Positions 52,786-62,380 of a stretch of 64,000 nucleotides of DNA are shown here, in pieces (within the stretch, counting starts at the first letter, position 1; every line of letters starts with the position of its first letter). The DNA is from Synechococcus sp. AG-679-D13 (GTDB lineage Bacteria; Cyanobacteriota; Cyanobacteriia; PCC-6307; Cyanobiaceae), in NCBI GenBank assembly GCA_003210735.1, contig QCUM01000003.1, forward strand, positions 23,517-87,516, written 5' to 3'. The position numbers and the translations under genes are program-made. The notes under the pieces were generated by a model. It saw only the letters and a list, made by a program, of their open reading frames with translations, searched no databases and was not told the origin of the DNA.

Positions 52786-54057
52786 CTAAGCAGATTCAAG
52801 CTGGCGGGGGAGGAGTTGCCGCACTTCCTCAGCCAGGGCCGCCACAGCTCCTGGCTGTCCTCGCAGAGCCTGCAGATCATCCCGCTGTCCCTGCAACCGT
52901 TCCGGTGCGGCCAGCCAGTCAGCAGCTTCCTCGGCGATCTGCTGCGGAGTGATCTCACCAACCCGTTCGGGCACCACCACCCGACCGGCGGAAATATTCG
53001 GCCAGGCCATCAAGCCGTTGTTGCGTAAACGCCATAACGACAGCAACCCGCCAACGAGTCGCCGCAGCAGAGGAAGGCGTGCCAACAGGCCGATCGCACC
53101 GTCCCAGGCCTGCATCACCGCCAGGTGCTGCGTGGGCACGATCACGATCATGGGCACCCCGAGAGCACCGAGCTCGGCGGTGTTCGCCCCCACCGTGGTG
53201 AGGGCCAGAGCGCACTGACTCAACGGCCCATGGGCCGGATGCTCTTTCAGCAGACGAATCGTTGTACCCGCTTGCGTCACCAGCAGGCCATCGCGGCACT
53301 GCCTCACGGCTGCACCGTAAGAACGGGCGATCGGATTGGACTCGCCAGCGAACCGAATCAACTCCTCTTCGCTGGTTGTCGGCGCGATCGGCAATAAAAA
53401 GCGGCTGTTAGGCCGCAACCGGGCCAGGCGATCGGCCGTCTCCAGCAGGAATGGCATCCCCACACTGAGCTTGGCTGGCTTGGACCCTGGCAGCAGCCCA
53501 ATCCATTCACCCTCCGGCAAAGGGGCAGCCGTGCGTGCGAAGGCGGAAAGATCCGCCATCAGGTCTCCAACCACGTGGCAGCGTTGTTGAAAGCGAGAGG
53601 GCAGCTGCTGGCGGACAGCGTCCGACATCGCCGCCACCCGGTCATTCCAGCCAGGCCAGCGCGCCACCCACTCGGCATACGTGATGTGGCGATAGCCGAG
53701 GCGAGCTGACAGCAGAACCGTCCAGAACTGATCCCCACCCAGAAACACCACGACCCCCCGCCGTGGCCAGGGGCCATAACGCTGCGGTCGCAACAGCAGA
53801 TCCCAGAAACGAATCGCGGGTGTAATGCGCTCAAAAAGCCCCCAAGGGGCTGCAGCGACATGCTCCTGGCCTGTGGCATTGGGGCAGGGAACCAGCACCA
53901 GCTGCAATGAACCCGCCGTATCGGCCAGGCGAGGGCGCAGGGGCAGGATTGCGTGGAGACGTTCTGCCAGCGGCCGAACCCAGGTGCTCAGCTCGCCTGG
54001 ACCGTTGGAGACAAGAACAACGGCAGGTCCGGGATCGTGAACAGCAGGACGTGCCAA
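52786..54057 (-). CDS. lipid-A-disaccharide synthase-like glycosyltransferase
   Basis: 423 residues, GT-B fold. [20 protein letters not shown] (about 13-32) resembles the LpxB start (Gly-Glu-x-Ser), and the C-terminal part has [20 protein letters not shown] (about 286-305), close to the LpxB donor-site motif. It is more divergent than a true LpxB, so a cyanobacterial paralog acting on another lipid-linked sugar is likely. It ends 25 bases before msrB. Confidence 0.72.
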   Translation of the reverse strand: MARPAVHDPGPAVVLVSNGPGELSTWVRPLAERLHAILPLRPRLADTAGSLQLVLVPCPNATGQEHVAAAPWGLFERITPAIRFWDLLLRPQRYGPWPRRGVVVFLGGDQFWTVLLSARLGYRHITYAEWVARWPGWNDRVAAMSDAVRQQLPSRFQQRCHVVGDLMADLSAFARTAAPLPEGEWIGLLPGSKPAKLSVGMPFLLETADRLARLRPNSRFLLPIAPTTSEEELIRFAGESNPIARSYGAAVRQCRDGLLVTQAGTTIRLLKEHPAHGPLSQCALALTTVGANTAELGALGVPMIVIVPTQHLAVMQAWDGAIGLLARLPLLRRLVGGLLSLWRLRNNGLMAWPNISAGRVVVPERVGEITPQQIAEEAADWLAAPERLQGQRDDLQALRGQPGAVAALAEEVRQLLPRQLESA

Positions 54058-54065
54058 AAAAAAAA

Positions 54066-54147
54066 TGCGGATGGCGAGACTTGAACTCGCAAGGCCGAAG
54101 CCACACGCCCCTCAAACGTGCGTGTCTACCAATTCCACCACATCCGC
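54066..54147 (-). tRNA. tRNA-Leu (anticodon GAG)
   Basis: 82 bases on the minus strand. Acceptor stem GCGGATG / CATCCGC with discriminator A, a D arm with AATTGGTAGA, anticodon stem CACGT / GCGTG with loop TTGAGGG (anticodon GAG), a variable arm of leucine type with a TTCG tetraloop, and the T arm GTTCAAGTC. No CCA is encoded. It lies between the LpxB-like gene and accC. Confidence 0.95.
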
Positions 54148-54269
54148 GTGGTCGATTCCGCCCCTCGGGCTTCATCAGTTGAGCATCATACCGGCAGGCA
54201 GGTCACACCTCCGCTGGGGCAGCCGGTTGCCGCTGATACGATCCCTTGTCAGGCCTGAGATGTTGCGGG

Positions 54270-55616
54270 ATGTCCATCGGCAAAGTGCTGATCGCCAACC
54301 GCGGCGAAATCGCCCTGCGGATCCTGCGCAGCTGCAGGGAACTGGGCATCGAAACGGTGGCTGTTTACAGCACGGTCGACAAGGACGCTCTGCACGTCCA
54401 GCTTGCTGACGAGGCCGTTTGCGTCGGCGACGCTCTCAGCAGCAAGAGCTACCTCAACGTTCCCAACATCCTTGCGGCGGCCACATCACGGGGTGTGGAT
54501 GCGATCCACCCCGGGTACGGATTTCTGGCGGAAAACGACAAATTCGCTGAGATGTGCCGGGACCATGGGTTGACCTTCATTGGGCCATCGCCCCATGCCA
54601 TCCGCTCGATGGGGGACAAATCCACGGCCAAGTCCACGATGCAATCGGTTGGAGTACCCACCGTTCCAGGAAGTGAAGGACTGCTGTCCAACCCCCAGGA
54701 AGCCGCGGTCCTGGCCGAAGAGATGGGTTACCCGGTGATGATCAAGGCCACCGCGGGCGGTGGCGGCCGGGGCATGCGCCTTGTGCCCAGTCCGGAGCAG
54801 CTGACGAGTCTGTACAAGGCAGCCCAGGGGGAAGCAGAGGCCGCCTTCGGCAACCCTGGCCTGTACATGGAGAAATTCATCGACAGGCCGCGTCATGTGG
54901 AGGTGCAGGTGCTGGCAGATCGCCACGGCAACGTGGTGCATCTGGGGGAGCGGGATTGCTCGATTCAGCGCCGCCATCAGAAGCTGCTGGAGGAAGCACC
55001 CAGCCCTGCACTGGACCCCGAACTGCGTCGACGAATGGGCGATGCCGCCGTAGCGGCAGCCCGCAGCATCAATTACGAAGGCGCTGGAACGGTTGAGTTT
55101 CTGCTGGACCGGAGCGGGGGCTTCTATTTCATGGAAATGAACACCCGGATTCAGGTGGAGCACCCTGTGACCGAAATGGTCACGGGAATCGACCTGATTG
55201 CCGAACAGCTGCGGATCGCCGGTGGTGAGCCGATCAGCGTCAGCCAGGAGGAGATCAATCTCTCCGGCCATGCGATCGAATGCCGAATCAATGCTGAGGA
55301 CGCGAGCCACAATTTCCGACCGGCGCCGGGAAGGATCACCGGCTGGTTACCGCCTGGGGGGCCTGGCGTTCGCGTCGACAGCCACGTGTACACCGGTTAC
55401 GACATCCCCCCCTTCTACGACTCATTGATCGGGAAATTGATCGTTTGGGGACGAAACCGTGAGATGGCCCTCACCCGGATGAAGCGGGCACTCAACGAAT
55501 GTGCCATCACCGGAATCCCCACCACAGTTGACTTTCACCTGGCCCTGCTGGACCGACCGGAATTCATCAACGGCGACGTCCACACAAAATTTGTGGAACA
55601 GGAAATGCTCAACTAA
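54270..55616 (+). CDS. accC: acetyl-CoA carboxylase biotin carboxylase subunit
   Basis: 448 residues from ATG 54270 (reading [20 protein letters not shown]); eight codons further upstream are open but do not match the family. Biotin-carboxylase motifs: [12 protein letters not shown] (about 160-171), [14 protein letters not shown] (about 290-303) and a [12 protein letters not shown] block (about 332-343). It carboxylates biotin on AccB for fatty acid synthesis. Convergent overlap of 8 bases with the YggT gene. Confidence 0.97.
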   Translation: MSIGKVLIANRGEIALRILRSCRELGIETVAVYSTVDKDALHVQLADEAVCVGDALSSKSYLNVPNILAAATSRGVDAIHPGYGFLAENDKFAEMCRDHGLTFIGPSPHAIRSMGDKSTAKSTMQSVGVPTVPGSEGLLSNPQEAAVLAEEMGYPVMIKATAGGGGRGMRLVPSPEQLTSLYKAAQGEAEAAFGNPGLYMEKFIDRPRHVEVQVLADRHGNVVHLGERDCSIQRRHQKLLEEAPSPALDPELRRRMGDAAVAAARSINYEGAGTVEFLLDRSGGFYFMEMNTRIQVEHPVTEMVTGIDLIAEQLRIAGGEPISVSQEEINLSGHAIECRINAEDASHNFRPAPGRITGWLPPGGPGVRVDSHVYTGYDIPPFYDSLIGKLIVWGRNREMALTRMKRALNECAITGIPTTVDFHLALLDRPEFINGDVHTKFVEQEMLN

Positions 55617-55938
55617 GCGTTTCAGCCCGCATCAGAACCTGCGACAGCAGTCCCTGCTGACCCACGAGCAATTCACGCACCAGGCTGAGCAGACCAACCC
55701 AGATCACCGGGGTGACGTCGACACCCCCGATCGGTGAAACCACCTTGCGGGTGGCGGCCAAGAAGGGCTCCGTTGGCCAGGCGATCAACGGCCAAGCGCC
55801 GCGGTTCAGATCCACCTGTGGGTACCAGGTGAGCACGATGCGCAGGAGAAAGGCCAGCGTCAACGCTGCCAGCAGCAGTCCCAGGGCCAGATGAATGGCG
55901 GGTAACAGCTGAAGCAGCAGAGGCGTCACAAAGCTCAA
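55609..55938 (-). CDS. YggT-family membrane protein (YlmG-like)
   Basis: 109 residues with two hydrophobic regions (about 12-35 and 78-95). The Leu-Thr-Trp-Tyr-Pro motif (about 36-40) and Thr-Glu-Pro-Phe-Leu ... Val-Ser-Pro-Ile-Gly-Gly-Val-Asp (about 56-74) are YggT signatures. In plastids and cyanobacteria these YlmG proteins affect nucleoid partitioning and cytochrome assembly. Divergent from psbX. Confidence 0.92.
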   Translation of the reverse strand: MSFVTPLLLQLLPAIHLALGLLLAALTLAFLLRIVLTWYPQVDLNRGAWPLIAWPTEPFLAATRKVVSPIGGVDVTPVIWVGLLSLVRELLVGQQGLLSQVLMRAETLS

Positions 55939-56014
55939 AGCATTGGCATCAGCATCGTAGAAAGCGGGCTTCGATCCTTAGGATCACTCCGGCTTTGACA
56001 GGACGGCACCAGCC

Positions 56015-56137
56015 ATGACCCCCTCCCTTTCCAATTTTCTAAGCAGCCTCTTCTGGGGTGGTCTGATCATCGTGGTTCCCGCCACCATCGCTCTGGTTCT
56101 GGTCAGCCAGACCGACCAAGTTGACCGCAAGCTCTGA
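56015..56137 (+). CDS. psbX: photosystem II protein PsbX
   Basis: 40 residues (starts [16 protein letters not shown]), one membrane helix (about 13-32) and the Ser-Gln-x-Asp end. Small PSII subunit at the plastoquinone-side edge of the complex. Too short for ordinary gene calling but unmistakable, and it precedes ycf66 as in other cyanobacteria. Separated by 76 bases from the YggT gene on the other strand. Confidence 0.95.
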   Translation: MTPSLSNFLSSLFWGGLIIVVPATIALVLVSQTDQVDRKL

Positions 56138-56184
56138 ACCCACTGGCGCCGCTCGTAAACTGAGAGTCACTTGCAGGCGCTGCA

Positions 56185-57114
56185 TTGGTTAACGCCAGTC
56201 TTAATTGGGCCAGCATCGTTGGGATCGTGCTGGCCGTTGGCGGAGCGCTGCTCTACTTCATGCGCTCGTTCAAACCAGCGTTGGCACGCGATTACGACGT
56301 CTTTTTTGCAGCCATTGGTCTGCTCTGCGGCGGCATCCTGTTCTTCCAGGGCTGGCGTCTGGATCCAATTCTCCAGTTCGGACAGTTCCTGTTAGCTGGG
56401 ACAACCGTTTTCTTCGCCTACGAAAGCGTGAGGCTGAGGGGTGTGGCAACGGAGCAGGCTCGCCGTTCGGCCTATTTCGATGATGAGCCGGCTCCAAGCC
56501 GCGATGGTCCATCGCCTGGGATGCGAGGGGGATGGGACGAGGGATATGAGCGTTTCGACGAACCTCAGCCGCTGCGAAGACGCTTCAACGGCCGGGAAGA
56601 CAGCTTTGAAGATTCGCCGCAGGAGGATCTGTACCGCCCCAGACGCACCTCACGCGCAGCCATCCCGGAGCAGGCCGCAAGTCGTCGCACCCGTCCGGAC
56701 GATGAGCCACAACAAAATTGGGGCAACCCGGAGGACGATCGATCCCGCAGGATGGCTCGCTTCCGTGCTGGCGAAGCCCGCGAGGAGCGCCGAGCCGACT
56801 TCGGAGACCGCCGCAGCGATCGAAACGACCAGCGTCGTGGCAGCCGACCTGTAGGCCGAAGCTCTGCCGTTGGCGCAGATTCCCCCGCCACAGATCGTGG
56901 TGCCACAGCCGCCCGTCCGTCGCGCCCCGATGCTGAGGAGGCAGCCTTCAGTGCCAGACGCGCACCAACCAGCAGCCGCACCAACAGCGCCCGTCCCGAC
57001 TCAAGCCGTCCGGACTCAAGCCGCGCTGACACCAGCAGTCGTCCGGCACCGCGCAGCTCCCGCAGCAGCACCAGTCCACGTCCTCGGGATAACAGCTCCC
57101 GTTTCGACGACTGA
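56185..57114 (+). CDS. ycf66: Ycf66-family protein with disordered Arg/Ser-rich tail
   Basis: 309 residues from TTG 56185. Three hydrophobic segments (about 7-27, 37-54 and 58-75) make the Ycf66 core found in cyanobacteria and some plastids. From about 85 the chain is a low-complexity, Arg/Asp/Ser/Pro-rich tail, including Ser-Ser-Arg-Pro-Asp-Ser repeats. Function of Ycf66 is unknown; linkage to psbX suggests a thylakoid role. Its TGA overlaps a CTG codon that seems to start the next lipoprotein. Confidence 0.88.
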   Translation: MVNASLNWASIVGIVLAVGGALLYFMRSFKPALARDYDVFFAAIGLLCGGILFFQGWRLDPILQFGQFLLAGTTVFFAYESVRLRGVATEQARRSAYFDDEPAPSRDGPSPGMRGGWDEGYERFDEPQPLRRRFNGREDSFEDSPQEDLYRPRRTSRAAIPEQAASRRTRPDDEPQQNWGNPEDDRSRRMARFRAGEAREERRADFGDRRSDRNDQRRGSRPVGRSSAVGADSPATDRGATAARPSRPDAEEAAFSARRAPTSSRTNSARPDSSRPDSSRADTSSRPAPRSSRSSTSPRPRDNSSRFDD

Positions 57115-57647
57115 ACCGTTTTCGAACGCCCCTTCTGCTGATACTGCTGGCCGCCAGCCTGCTGGGCTGCGCTGGTCGGGTCGAACGGGCTGGGGACGCC
57201 TGGCTCAACCGCAGTCAGCAGGATCCGGCCCTCAGTGGTGATGGTCGCCTCCTGGCAATGATCAGCGAGCTGAGGGGACGCCCCACGGTGCTGCTACGGA
57301 ATGAGAACGGCAGCATCCAACCCGTGCCGCAACTCCGCCGCCATCAACCCCACAGCTCCCCATCGCTGAGCTGGAACGGCCGCTACCTGGCTCTGATCAC
57401 CCAGAGGGGCCAGCGGCGGCTCGCGATCGTTCTTGACCGTCTCAATGGACGACTGCATCCGCTTCCCCTGCCTGGGGGACGGGATCCGATCCGTTTAAGC
57501 CTGGCACCAGACGCACGAAAACTGGCCCTGCAGGTAGCTGATCAGGGGCAATGGCGCGTGGAAGTTCTCGACCTCAGCGAGATGCTGGAGCCGGACCGCG
57601 CCGCAGGGGCGGCACTGACCACACCAGCCATCGAGGAAAGTCCATGA
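57111..57647 (+). CDS. lipoprotein with TolB-like (PD40) repeats, probable CTG start
   Basis: An N-terminal lipoprotein signal (about residues 8-21, LLLILLAASLLGC, with the lipobox Cys) sits in frame with the downstream ORF, but no ATG, GTG or TTG precedes it before a stop; the only possible initiator is CTG 57111, which overlaps the ycf66 stop (CTGA). From about 60 on, short beta repeats (Ser-Pro-Ser-Leu-Ser-Trp-Asn-Gly-Arg-Tyr-Leu-Ala-Leu, then Leu-Ser-Leu-Ala-Pro-Asp-Ala-Arg-Lys-Leu-Ala-Leu) look like TolB propeller blades. The first ATG (57258) would remove the signal. Confidence 0.65.
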   Translation: MNRFRTPLLLILLAASLLGCAGRVERAGDAWLNRSQQDPALSGDGRLLAMISELRGRPTVLLRNENGSIQPVPQLRRHQPHSSPSLSWNGRYLALITQRGQRRLAIVLDRLNGRLHPLPLPGGRDPIRLSLAPDARKLALQVADQGQWRVEVLDLSEMLEPDRAAGAALTTPAIEESP

Positions 57648-58123
57648 GACACCTCTTCGCGCTGATGGTGCTGCCATTCGCGATTCAAGGGTGTGCGGGG
57701 CCCCGTCCGAAACCGATCCCGGAACTCAATGGCCTTTTGCGCCAGAGCGTCAGCGGTCGCAGAGAGCCGGTGCTGAGTCAACGCTGGCTCGTGAGCCTGA
57801 GCCAGCGGGGCGGCCGCGAAAGGGTGGAGCTGATCGCCCTCAACAGCCGACGCCCTGTGCCTTTGCCCGGCCTCAATAGGGCCGATGCACTGCCGATCAG
57901 CGTCAGTCTCAGCGCTGACGGCGAACGCCTGGCGGTGGTGCAGCAGAGAGAGGAGCGCACCGAACTCGTGCTCTATCGGCGCAGCGTTGGAACCCTGCAA
58001 CGCTTACCGCTGGAACCACCCGGTGTGCCGCGAGCGGTGAGCCTCAACGGCAATGGACGACGCCTGGCAGTCCAGGTGAGTCGAGGCGGGCGCTGGGACA
58101 TTGATTTGATCCGGCTGCCCTGA
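57644..58123 (+). CDS. second lipoprotein with TolB-like (PD40) repeats
   Basis: 159 residues from ATG 57644, which overlaps the previous stop (ATGA). Lipoprotein signal LFALMVLPFAIQGC (about 4-17). Repeats such as Pro-Ile-Ser-Val-Ser-Leu-Ser-Ala-Asp-Gly-Glu-Arg-Leu-Ala-Val-Val (about 84-99) and Ala-Val-Ser-Leu-Asn-Gly-Asn-Gly-Arg-Arg-Leu-Ala-Val (about 131-143) resemble WD40-like Tol beta-propeller blades. It is a paralog of the preceding gene. Probably a periplasmic or outer-membrane lipoprotein that binds a partner protein; no enzymatic motif. Confidence 0.82.
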   Translation: MRHLFALMVLPFAIQGCAGPRPKPIPELNGLLRQSVSGRREPVLSQRWLVSLSQRGGRERVELIALNSRRPVPLPGLNRADALPISVSLSADGERLAVVQQREERTELVLYRRSVGTLQRLPLEPPGVPRAVSLNGNGRRLAVQVSRGGRWDIDLIRLP

Positions 58124-58130
58124 AGCCAAA

Positions 58131-58331
58131 TCAGGACACAAATCCTGCCCAATGGAGGAAGGTATCGCCACTGAGCGCCTCCGTCAGCAAGACAGCAGCG
58201 AAGCCAACCATGGCGAAGCGCCCATTCACCCGCTCGGCGTAACCACTCCAGCCGAAGGCTGGAATATCTGTTGTGGTGGCCGATGTGGTCGGAATCGACG
58301 CGTCTGCAGGGGTCTCGTTGGATGAGCTCAT
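58131..58331 (-). CDS. hli: high-light-inducible protein (Hlip)
   Basis: 66 residues. A single helix with GYAERVNGRFAMVGFAA (about 30-46), the Glu-x-x-Asn-Gly-Arg chlorophyll-binding motif of Hlip/CAB proteins, is followed by a second hydrophobic patch. It binds chlorophyll and carotenoid and protects photosystems under high light. Its start lies 9 bases after the stop of the upstream ABC transporter gene on the same strand. Confidence 0.95.
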   Translation of the reverse strand: MSSSNETPADASIPTTSATTTDIPAFGWSGYAERVNGRFAMVGFAAVLLTEALSGDTFLHWAGFVS

Positions 58332-58340
58332 CCGACCGGA

Positions 58341-60317
58341 TCAGGAACGCTCGAAGTCATAGCTGGTCGCCGGCATAAGACGCCAGTCACAGTCGCCACT
58401 CAACTCCAGAACCGTGTCATGGAAGTCTTTCAGGGTCGGCCTGTGGCCAACGCTGATAAAGGACACTTCTCGGTCTCGCAGCAATGCGTAGAGACGGGAC
58501 TCCGTTTCCACATCCAAGGCACTGGTCGCTTCATCAAGCACCACCACCTTTGGAGAATTGAGCAGCAACCGCGCAAACGCCAACCGCTGTTGCTCACCCA
58601 GGGAAAGAAGCCGCGGCCAGTCTTGTTTGATATCGAGATCGGGATAACGCTGCATCAACTTGCCCAACATCACCTGATCAAGGACGGCCCTCAGCTGTTC
58701 ATCACTGAAACGAGCCTGATCAAGGGGATAACAAAGCTGCTCGCGAAGTGAACCAAGGGCCATGTAGGGCTTCTGAGGAATGAAGAGAAGGTCACCCTGC
58801 CCCGGTGAATACACCGTGCCGGTCGGCGACCCCCATAACCCACTCACAACCCGAAGTAATGACGTCTTGCCACAGCCGGAGGGACCAACGACCAGCAACC
58901 CTTCGGAGGCCTGAAGCGAAAAGCTGAGGTCGCGCACCAGCACGTTGTCTGTGCGCGGTGTCCTAACCGTGACCCCTTGCAGCGCCAAGCGTTCGGAAGG
59001 AGCAATGCTGGGGACAAAATCACTCCATTCCTCTGGATCCAGAGTCAAAATGTTCGATTGAAATCCTTCAAGCCTGTTAATCGAAGCCGAGAAACGAGCT
59101 AAAGCCTCGATGTTGTAGATAATGAAAAACAGCGATCCTTCAACAAGGTTGTAAGCAACGTTCGCCTGAGCGAAGCTGCCGTAATCCATCTCTCCCGCCA
59201 GGATTGGCGTAGCAAGAATGAGATAGGGAATAAAATTACTGGCATAAATACTGGAACGCTGGAGCACACGCAACAACACCTCCCAGACAATCAACAGGTT
59301 GAAGTTTTCAACAACACTGGCCAAGCGTCGCGTCACCTCCTTCGCTTCCTGCTTTTCCCCTGCATAGAAAGCGATCGATTCGGCGTTATCTCTAACTCGA
59401 ACAAGGCCATAGCGGAAATCAGCCTCGAAACGCAACTGGAAATTGTTCAGACGAACCAACTTCCGCCCGGCAACGATCATCAGAATCGATATCGCTGATG
59501 CGTAGGCCAAAAGCGCGAATGTAAGCCCCTCGCTTACCGAATAAAGAATAAGAATATTGAGGGAGAAAGTCAGTATCGAATCAAAAATATTGAGCGCAAA
59601 TCCAAGCGCTTGAGCTGTGAAATCGCGTACGTCCTCTGAAATCCGCTGATCAGGATTATCAACATTGGTGGCAGCTTCATCGTTGGGATTGAGGATGTAA
59701 TACGCCCGATCTGTGAGGTAGTCATCCACCAGACTCAGGGACAACCACTCCCGCCAGAATAGACCCAATTTTTGAGTGAAATAAAGCTGCAGGCTCCGAA
59801 TCGGCAGGGCCACCGCGAAACAGGCGCCGTACACCCAGAGGTTCCGATAGGACGCATCAGCATCCCTTGAAATCAGCGCATTGGTGAGATCTCTTGCGAG
59901 GAATGTGATTCCGGCATTGATGCCGTTCACACTCAGCAGCATCAGGATGATGAGACCGAGAAACAGCCAAGGCAACCATCGCCGGTGCCGTAGCTGGGAC
60001 CGGACTGAGGCAAACACCACAGCCCCCACGACGAAAAGAGCACTGATTCCTGCTCCCCAGCCCCGGGACCAGATCATGGCCAGGGACGACTGCACGCCAC
60101 CGAGGTATTGGCCGGTCAATTCCGGCAGCAGCCATGACAGGCCATTGATCAGGCCGGTCACGAGGAAAAGCACAATCCCTGCGACACAGAACAGCAGACT
60201 CACCAGAAGTCCGATGAACTGCCAGCCGTTGTCTTCGGTGTAGGGAAAGAAATAGGGCTGCGCAAGACGACGCAGCTTGGCGGCCTGATCGCGCAGGTTC
60301 TGAAGCTGGTTGGTCAT
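58341..60317 (-). CDS. ABC transporter, fused permease and ATPase (SbmA/BacA-like permease)
   Basis: 658 residues. Six-helix membrane domain (about 25-350) with the ABC_membrane_2 type arrangement (REWLSLSLVDDYLTDRAYYI), then ATPase: Walker A VGPSGCGKTS (near 475), signature LSLGEQQRLAFARLL (near 570, Ser-Leu-Gly-Glu variant), Walker B VVVLDEATSALD (near 592). This COG4178 family exports or imports peptides, cobalamin or fatty acyl compounds; in cyanobacteria it is often next to an hli gene, as here. Confidence 0.9.
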   Translation of the reverse strand: MTNQLQNLRDQAAKLRRLAQPYFFPYTEDNGWQFIGLLVSLLFCVAGIVLFLVTGLINGLSWLLPELTGQYLGGVQSSLAMIWSRGWGAGISALFVVGAVVFASVRSQLRHRRWLPWLFLGLIILMLLSVNGINAGITFLARDLTNALISRDADASYRNLWVYGACFAVALPIRSLQLYFTQKLGLFWREWLSLSLVDDYLTDRAYYILNPNDEAATNVDNPDQRISEDVRDFTAQALGFALNIFDSILTFSLNILILYSVSEGLTFALLAYASAISILMIVAGRKLVRLNNFQLRFEADFRYGLVRVRDNAESIAFYAGEKQEAKEVTRRLASVVENFNLLIVWEVLLRVLQRSSIYASNFIPYLILATPILAGEMDYGSFAQANVAYNLVEGSLFFIIYNIEALARFSASINRLEGFQSNILTLDPEEWSDFVPSIAPSERLALQGVTVRTPRTDNVLVRDLSFSLQASEGLLVVGPSGCGKTSLLRVVSGLWGSPTGTVYSPGQGDLLFIPQKPYMALGSLREQLCYPLDQARFSDEQLRAVLDQVMLGKLMQRYPDLDIKQDWPRLLSLGEQQRLAFARLLLNSPKVVVLDEATSALDVETESRLYALLRDREVSFISVGHRPTLKDFHDTVLELSGDCDWRLMPATSYDFERS

Positions 60318-60372
60318 GCCGCTGCTGAACTTTGATCAGTCTGGCTGCCCCATTCACTCTTCGCCGGCACCT

Positions 60373-60714
60373 TCAGCCAGGGGGCCAGGCGAGGGGGCGA
60401 CCGCCGATCACATGCACATGCAGGTGAAACACCGTCTGCCCGGCGGCTTCACCGCTGTTGACCACCGTACGGAAATCCGTGAGGCCCTCCTGCTTGGCCA
60501 CCCTCGCGGCCACCAGCAGCAGATGCCCCAACAGGGTTTGATCACTTGCTGCTGCACTGCGGAGACTTTCAATCGGCTGTCGAGGAATCACCAGCACGTG
60601 CACAGGAGCTGTGGGAGCGATGTCTCGAAAGGCAAGGCAGAGGTCATCGCTGTAGACCTCATCGCAGGGAATTTCACCGTTGAGGATTTTCCCGAAAATC
60701 GTGTCATTCGCCAT
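60373..60714 (-). CDS. HIT-family nucleotide hydrolase
   Basis: 113 residues from the ATG at 60714. The His triad HLHVHVIGG (about 98-106) and the N-terminal Ile-Phe-Gly-Lys-Ile-Leu-Asn-Gly-Glu-Ile-Pro-Cys (about 6-17) match bacterial HinT/HIT proteins that hydrolyse AMP-linked compounds. Divergent from the ComM-like gene. Confidence 0.93.
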   Translation of the reverse strand: MANDTIFGKILNGEIPCDEVYSDDLCLAFRDIAPTAPVHVLVIPRQPIESLRSAAASDQTLLGHLLLVAARVAKQEGLTDFRTVVNSGEAAGQTVFHLHVHVIGGRPLAWPPG

Positions 60715-60787
60715 GGCCAGCGTGGTGGTGAAGCGCATTGCAGTGAGACAGGTGGGGCATGAACCGCCTGCACACTTTGTTGATCGG

Positions 60788-62320
60788 ATGCTGGCACGTT
60801 GTCGCAGCGCAGCGCTGCAGGGCCTGGAGGCTCGGCCCGTCATTGTTGAAGTCGACCTGGCCCCAGGTCTGCCCGGCATTCAGCTGGTTGGCCTGCCGGA
60901 CAAGGCCATTCAGGAATCGAGGGAACGGGTGCGCTCCGCACTGCGCAACAGCGGCTTTCGAGGCCCGCTGGTGCGGGTGGTGGTCAACCTGGCCCCAGCG
61001 GACCTGCGCAAGGAGGGTCCTGCCTTCGACCTGCCCATTGCCCTGGCCCTGCTGGTCGCAAGCGGCCAACTGGACCGCCCCCGCCTCAATGGCATCTGGT
61101 GCGCCGGGGAACTGGGGCTCGATGGCAGCCTTCGCACCTGTCGGGGCGTCCTGGCGATGGCGGAGCAGGCATTTCGCCACGGGGCTGAAGCCTTGGTGGT
61201 GCCGCCGGACAACGCCGACGAAGCCGCTCTGATTGATGGCCTGACGGTGCGCACCGCACCCAACCTCAAGCAACTGTTCGAGCAGCTCAACGGCACCCGC
61301 CCATGTCTCAGGATCTGCCGAAGCAGGCCGAGTTCAGTCCCCCTGCCAACCGAGCCGATCGACGCCTCGGGGCAGGCCGGTCGCGCCCTTGCCCTTGCCG
61401 CTGCAGGGGGGCATCACCTCCTGCTGGTCGGGCCACCGGGCTGCGGCAAGAGCCGGCTGGCCCATCAACTCCCGCAGTTGCTCCCACCCCTGGGACCGGA
61501 GGAAGCCCTGACCATCGCCCGTATCCGTTCTGTGGCCGGTGAACAGCAGGACCCGTTGGAACCGCTCAGAAAACGTCCCTTCAGGGCCCCACACCACAGC
61601 TGCTCAGCGGCCGCCCTGCTCGGTGGCGGACACAACCCCCGACCGGGTGAACTCAGCCTGGCCCACGGCGGCGTGCTTTTTCTCGATGAGCTGGCTGAAT
61701 TCCAGCGAGCCGTGCTGGACCAGCTTCGGCAACCCCTGGAGGAGGGGGTGTACCGCCTCAGCCGGGCACGGCTGAAAACCAGTTTCCCTGCTGAGATCAC
61801 CCTGGTGGCAGCCACTAACCCCTGCCCCTGCGGCTGGCATGGAGATCGCGCCCATGGCTGTCGTTGCAGCCGCAGTCAACGCCAGCGTTACTGGCAGAAA
61901 TTGTCTGGACCGTTGCTGGACCGGCTGGATCTGCAGCTACGGCTGGAGCGACGCTCGGCAACCGCAATCCGGGGGTGCCTGAACCGAAAGGCAACAGCAA
62001 CGCAGGACGCCTGGCTTGAGCCGCGCAACATCACCGCAGCGCGACAGCGGATGACTGAGCGAAATCCGGAGGGGGTTTGTAACCGAGATCTCACCGCCAA
62101 CGGCTTGGGCAACCACGGGCGGTTTGAGGCATCTGCGCTTCAACTCTGGGAGCGGCTGGTTGCTCGGCGAAGACTGTCCACCCGCAGCGGGATTCGACTG
62201 TTACGGGTGGCGCGCACCGTGGCGGATCTCAACGACACAGATCATGTGAGTGTCGACGCTGTTGCGGAAGCCAGCGGCTTCCGCTGTGCCGACTTGCTGC
62301 AGCTTGAAAGCACGACGTGA
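60788..62320 (+). CDS. YifB/ComM-family Mg-chelatase-like AAA ATPase
   Basis: 510 residues from ATG 60788 (reading LARCRSAALQGLEARPVIVE); the upstream open frame is not conserved-looking. N-terminal Lon-like domain (GLPGIQLVGLPDKAIQESRE, about 26-45). Walker A VGPPGCGKSRL near 213, Walker B LFLDELAEF near 297. A Cys-Pro-Cys-Gly Zn-like site near 345 and the C-terminal Mg-chelatase fold. In Haemophilus ComM is a helicase for branch migration in natural transformation; a similar DNA-processing role is likely. Confidence 0.92.
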   Translation: MLARCRSAALQGLEARPVIVEVDLAPGLPGIQLVGLPDKAIQESRERVRSALRNSGFRGPLVRVVVNLAPADLRKEGPAFDLPIALALLVASGQLDRPRLNGIWCAGELGLDGSLRTCRGVLAMAEQAFRHGAEALVVPPDNADEAALIDGLTVRTAPNLKQLFEQLNGTRPCLRICRSRPSSVPLPTEPIDASGQAGRALALAAAGGHHLLLVGPPGCGKSRLAHQLPQLLPPLGPEEALTIARIRSVAGEQQDPLEPLRKRPFRAPHHSCSAAALLGGGHNPRPGELSLAHGGVLFLDELAEFQRAVLDQLRQPLEEGVYRLSRARLKTSFPAEITLVAATNPCPCGWHGDRAHGCRCSRSQRQRYWQKLSGPLLDRLDLQLRLERRSATAIRGCLNRKATATQDAWLEPRNITAARQRMTERNPEGVCNRDLTANGLGNHGRFEASALQLWERLVARRRLSTRSGIRLLRVARTVADLNDTDHVSVDAVAEASGFRCADLLQLESTT

Positions 62321-62380
62321 TCAGTCATGGCTGACCCGTTGTGGGCTACGTCCCCAGAAACGAAGCCTCCTTTCGGGGAC

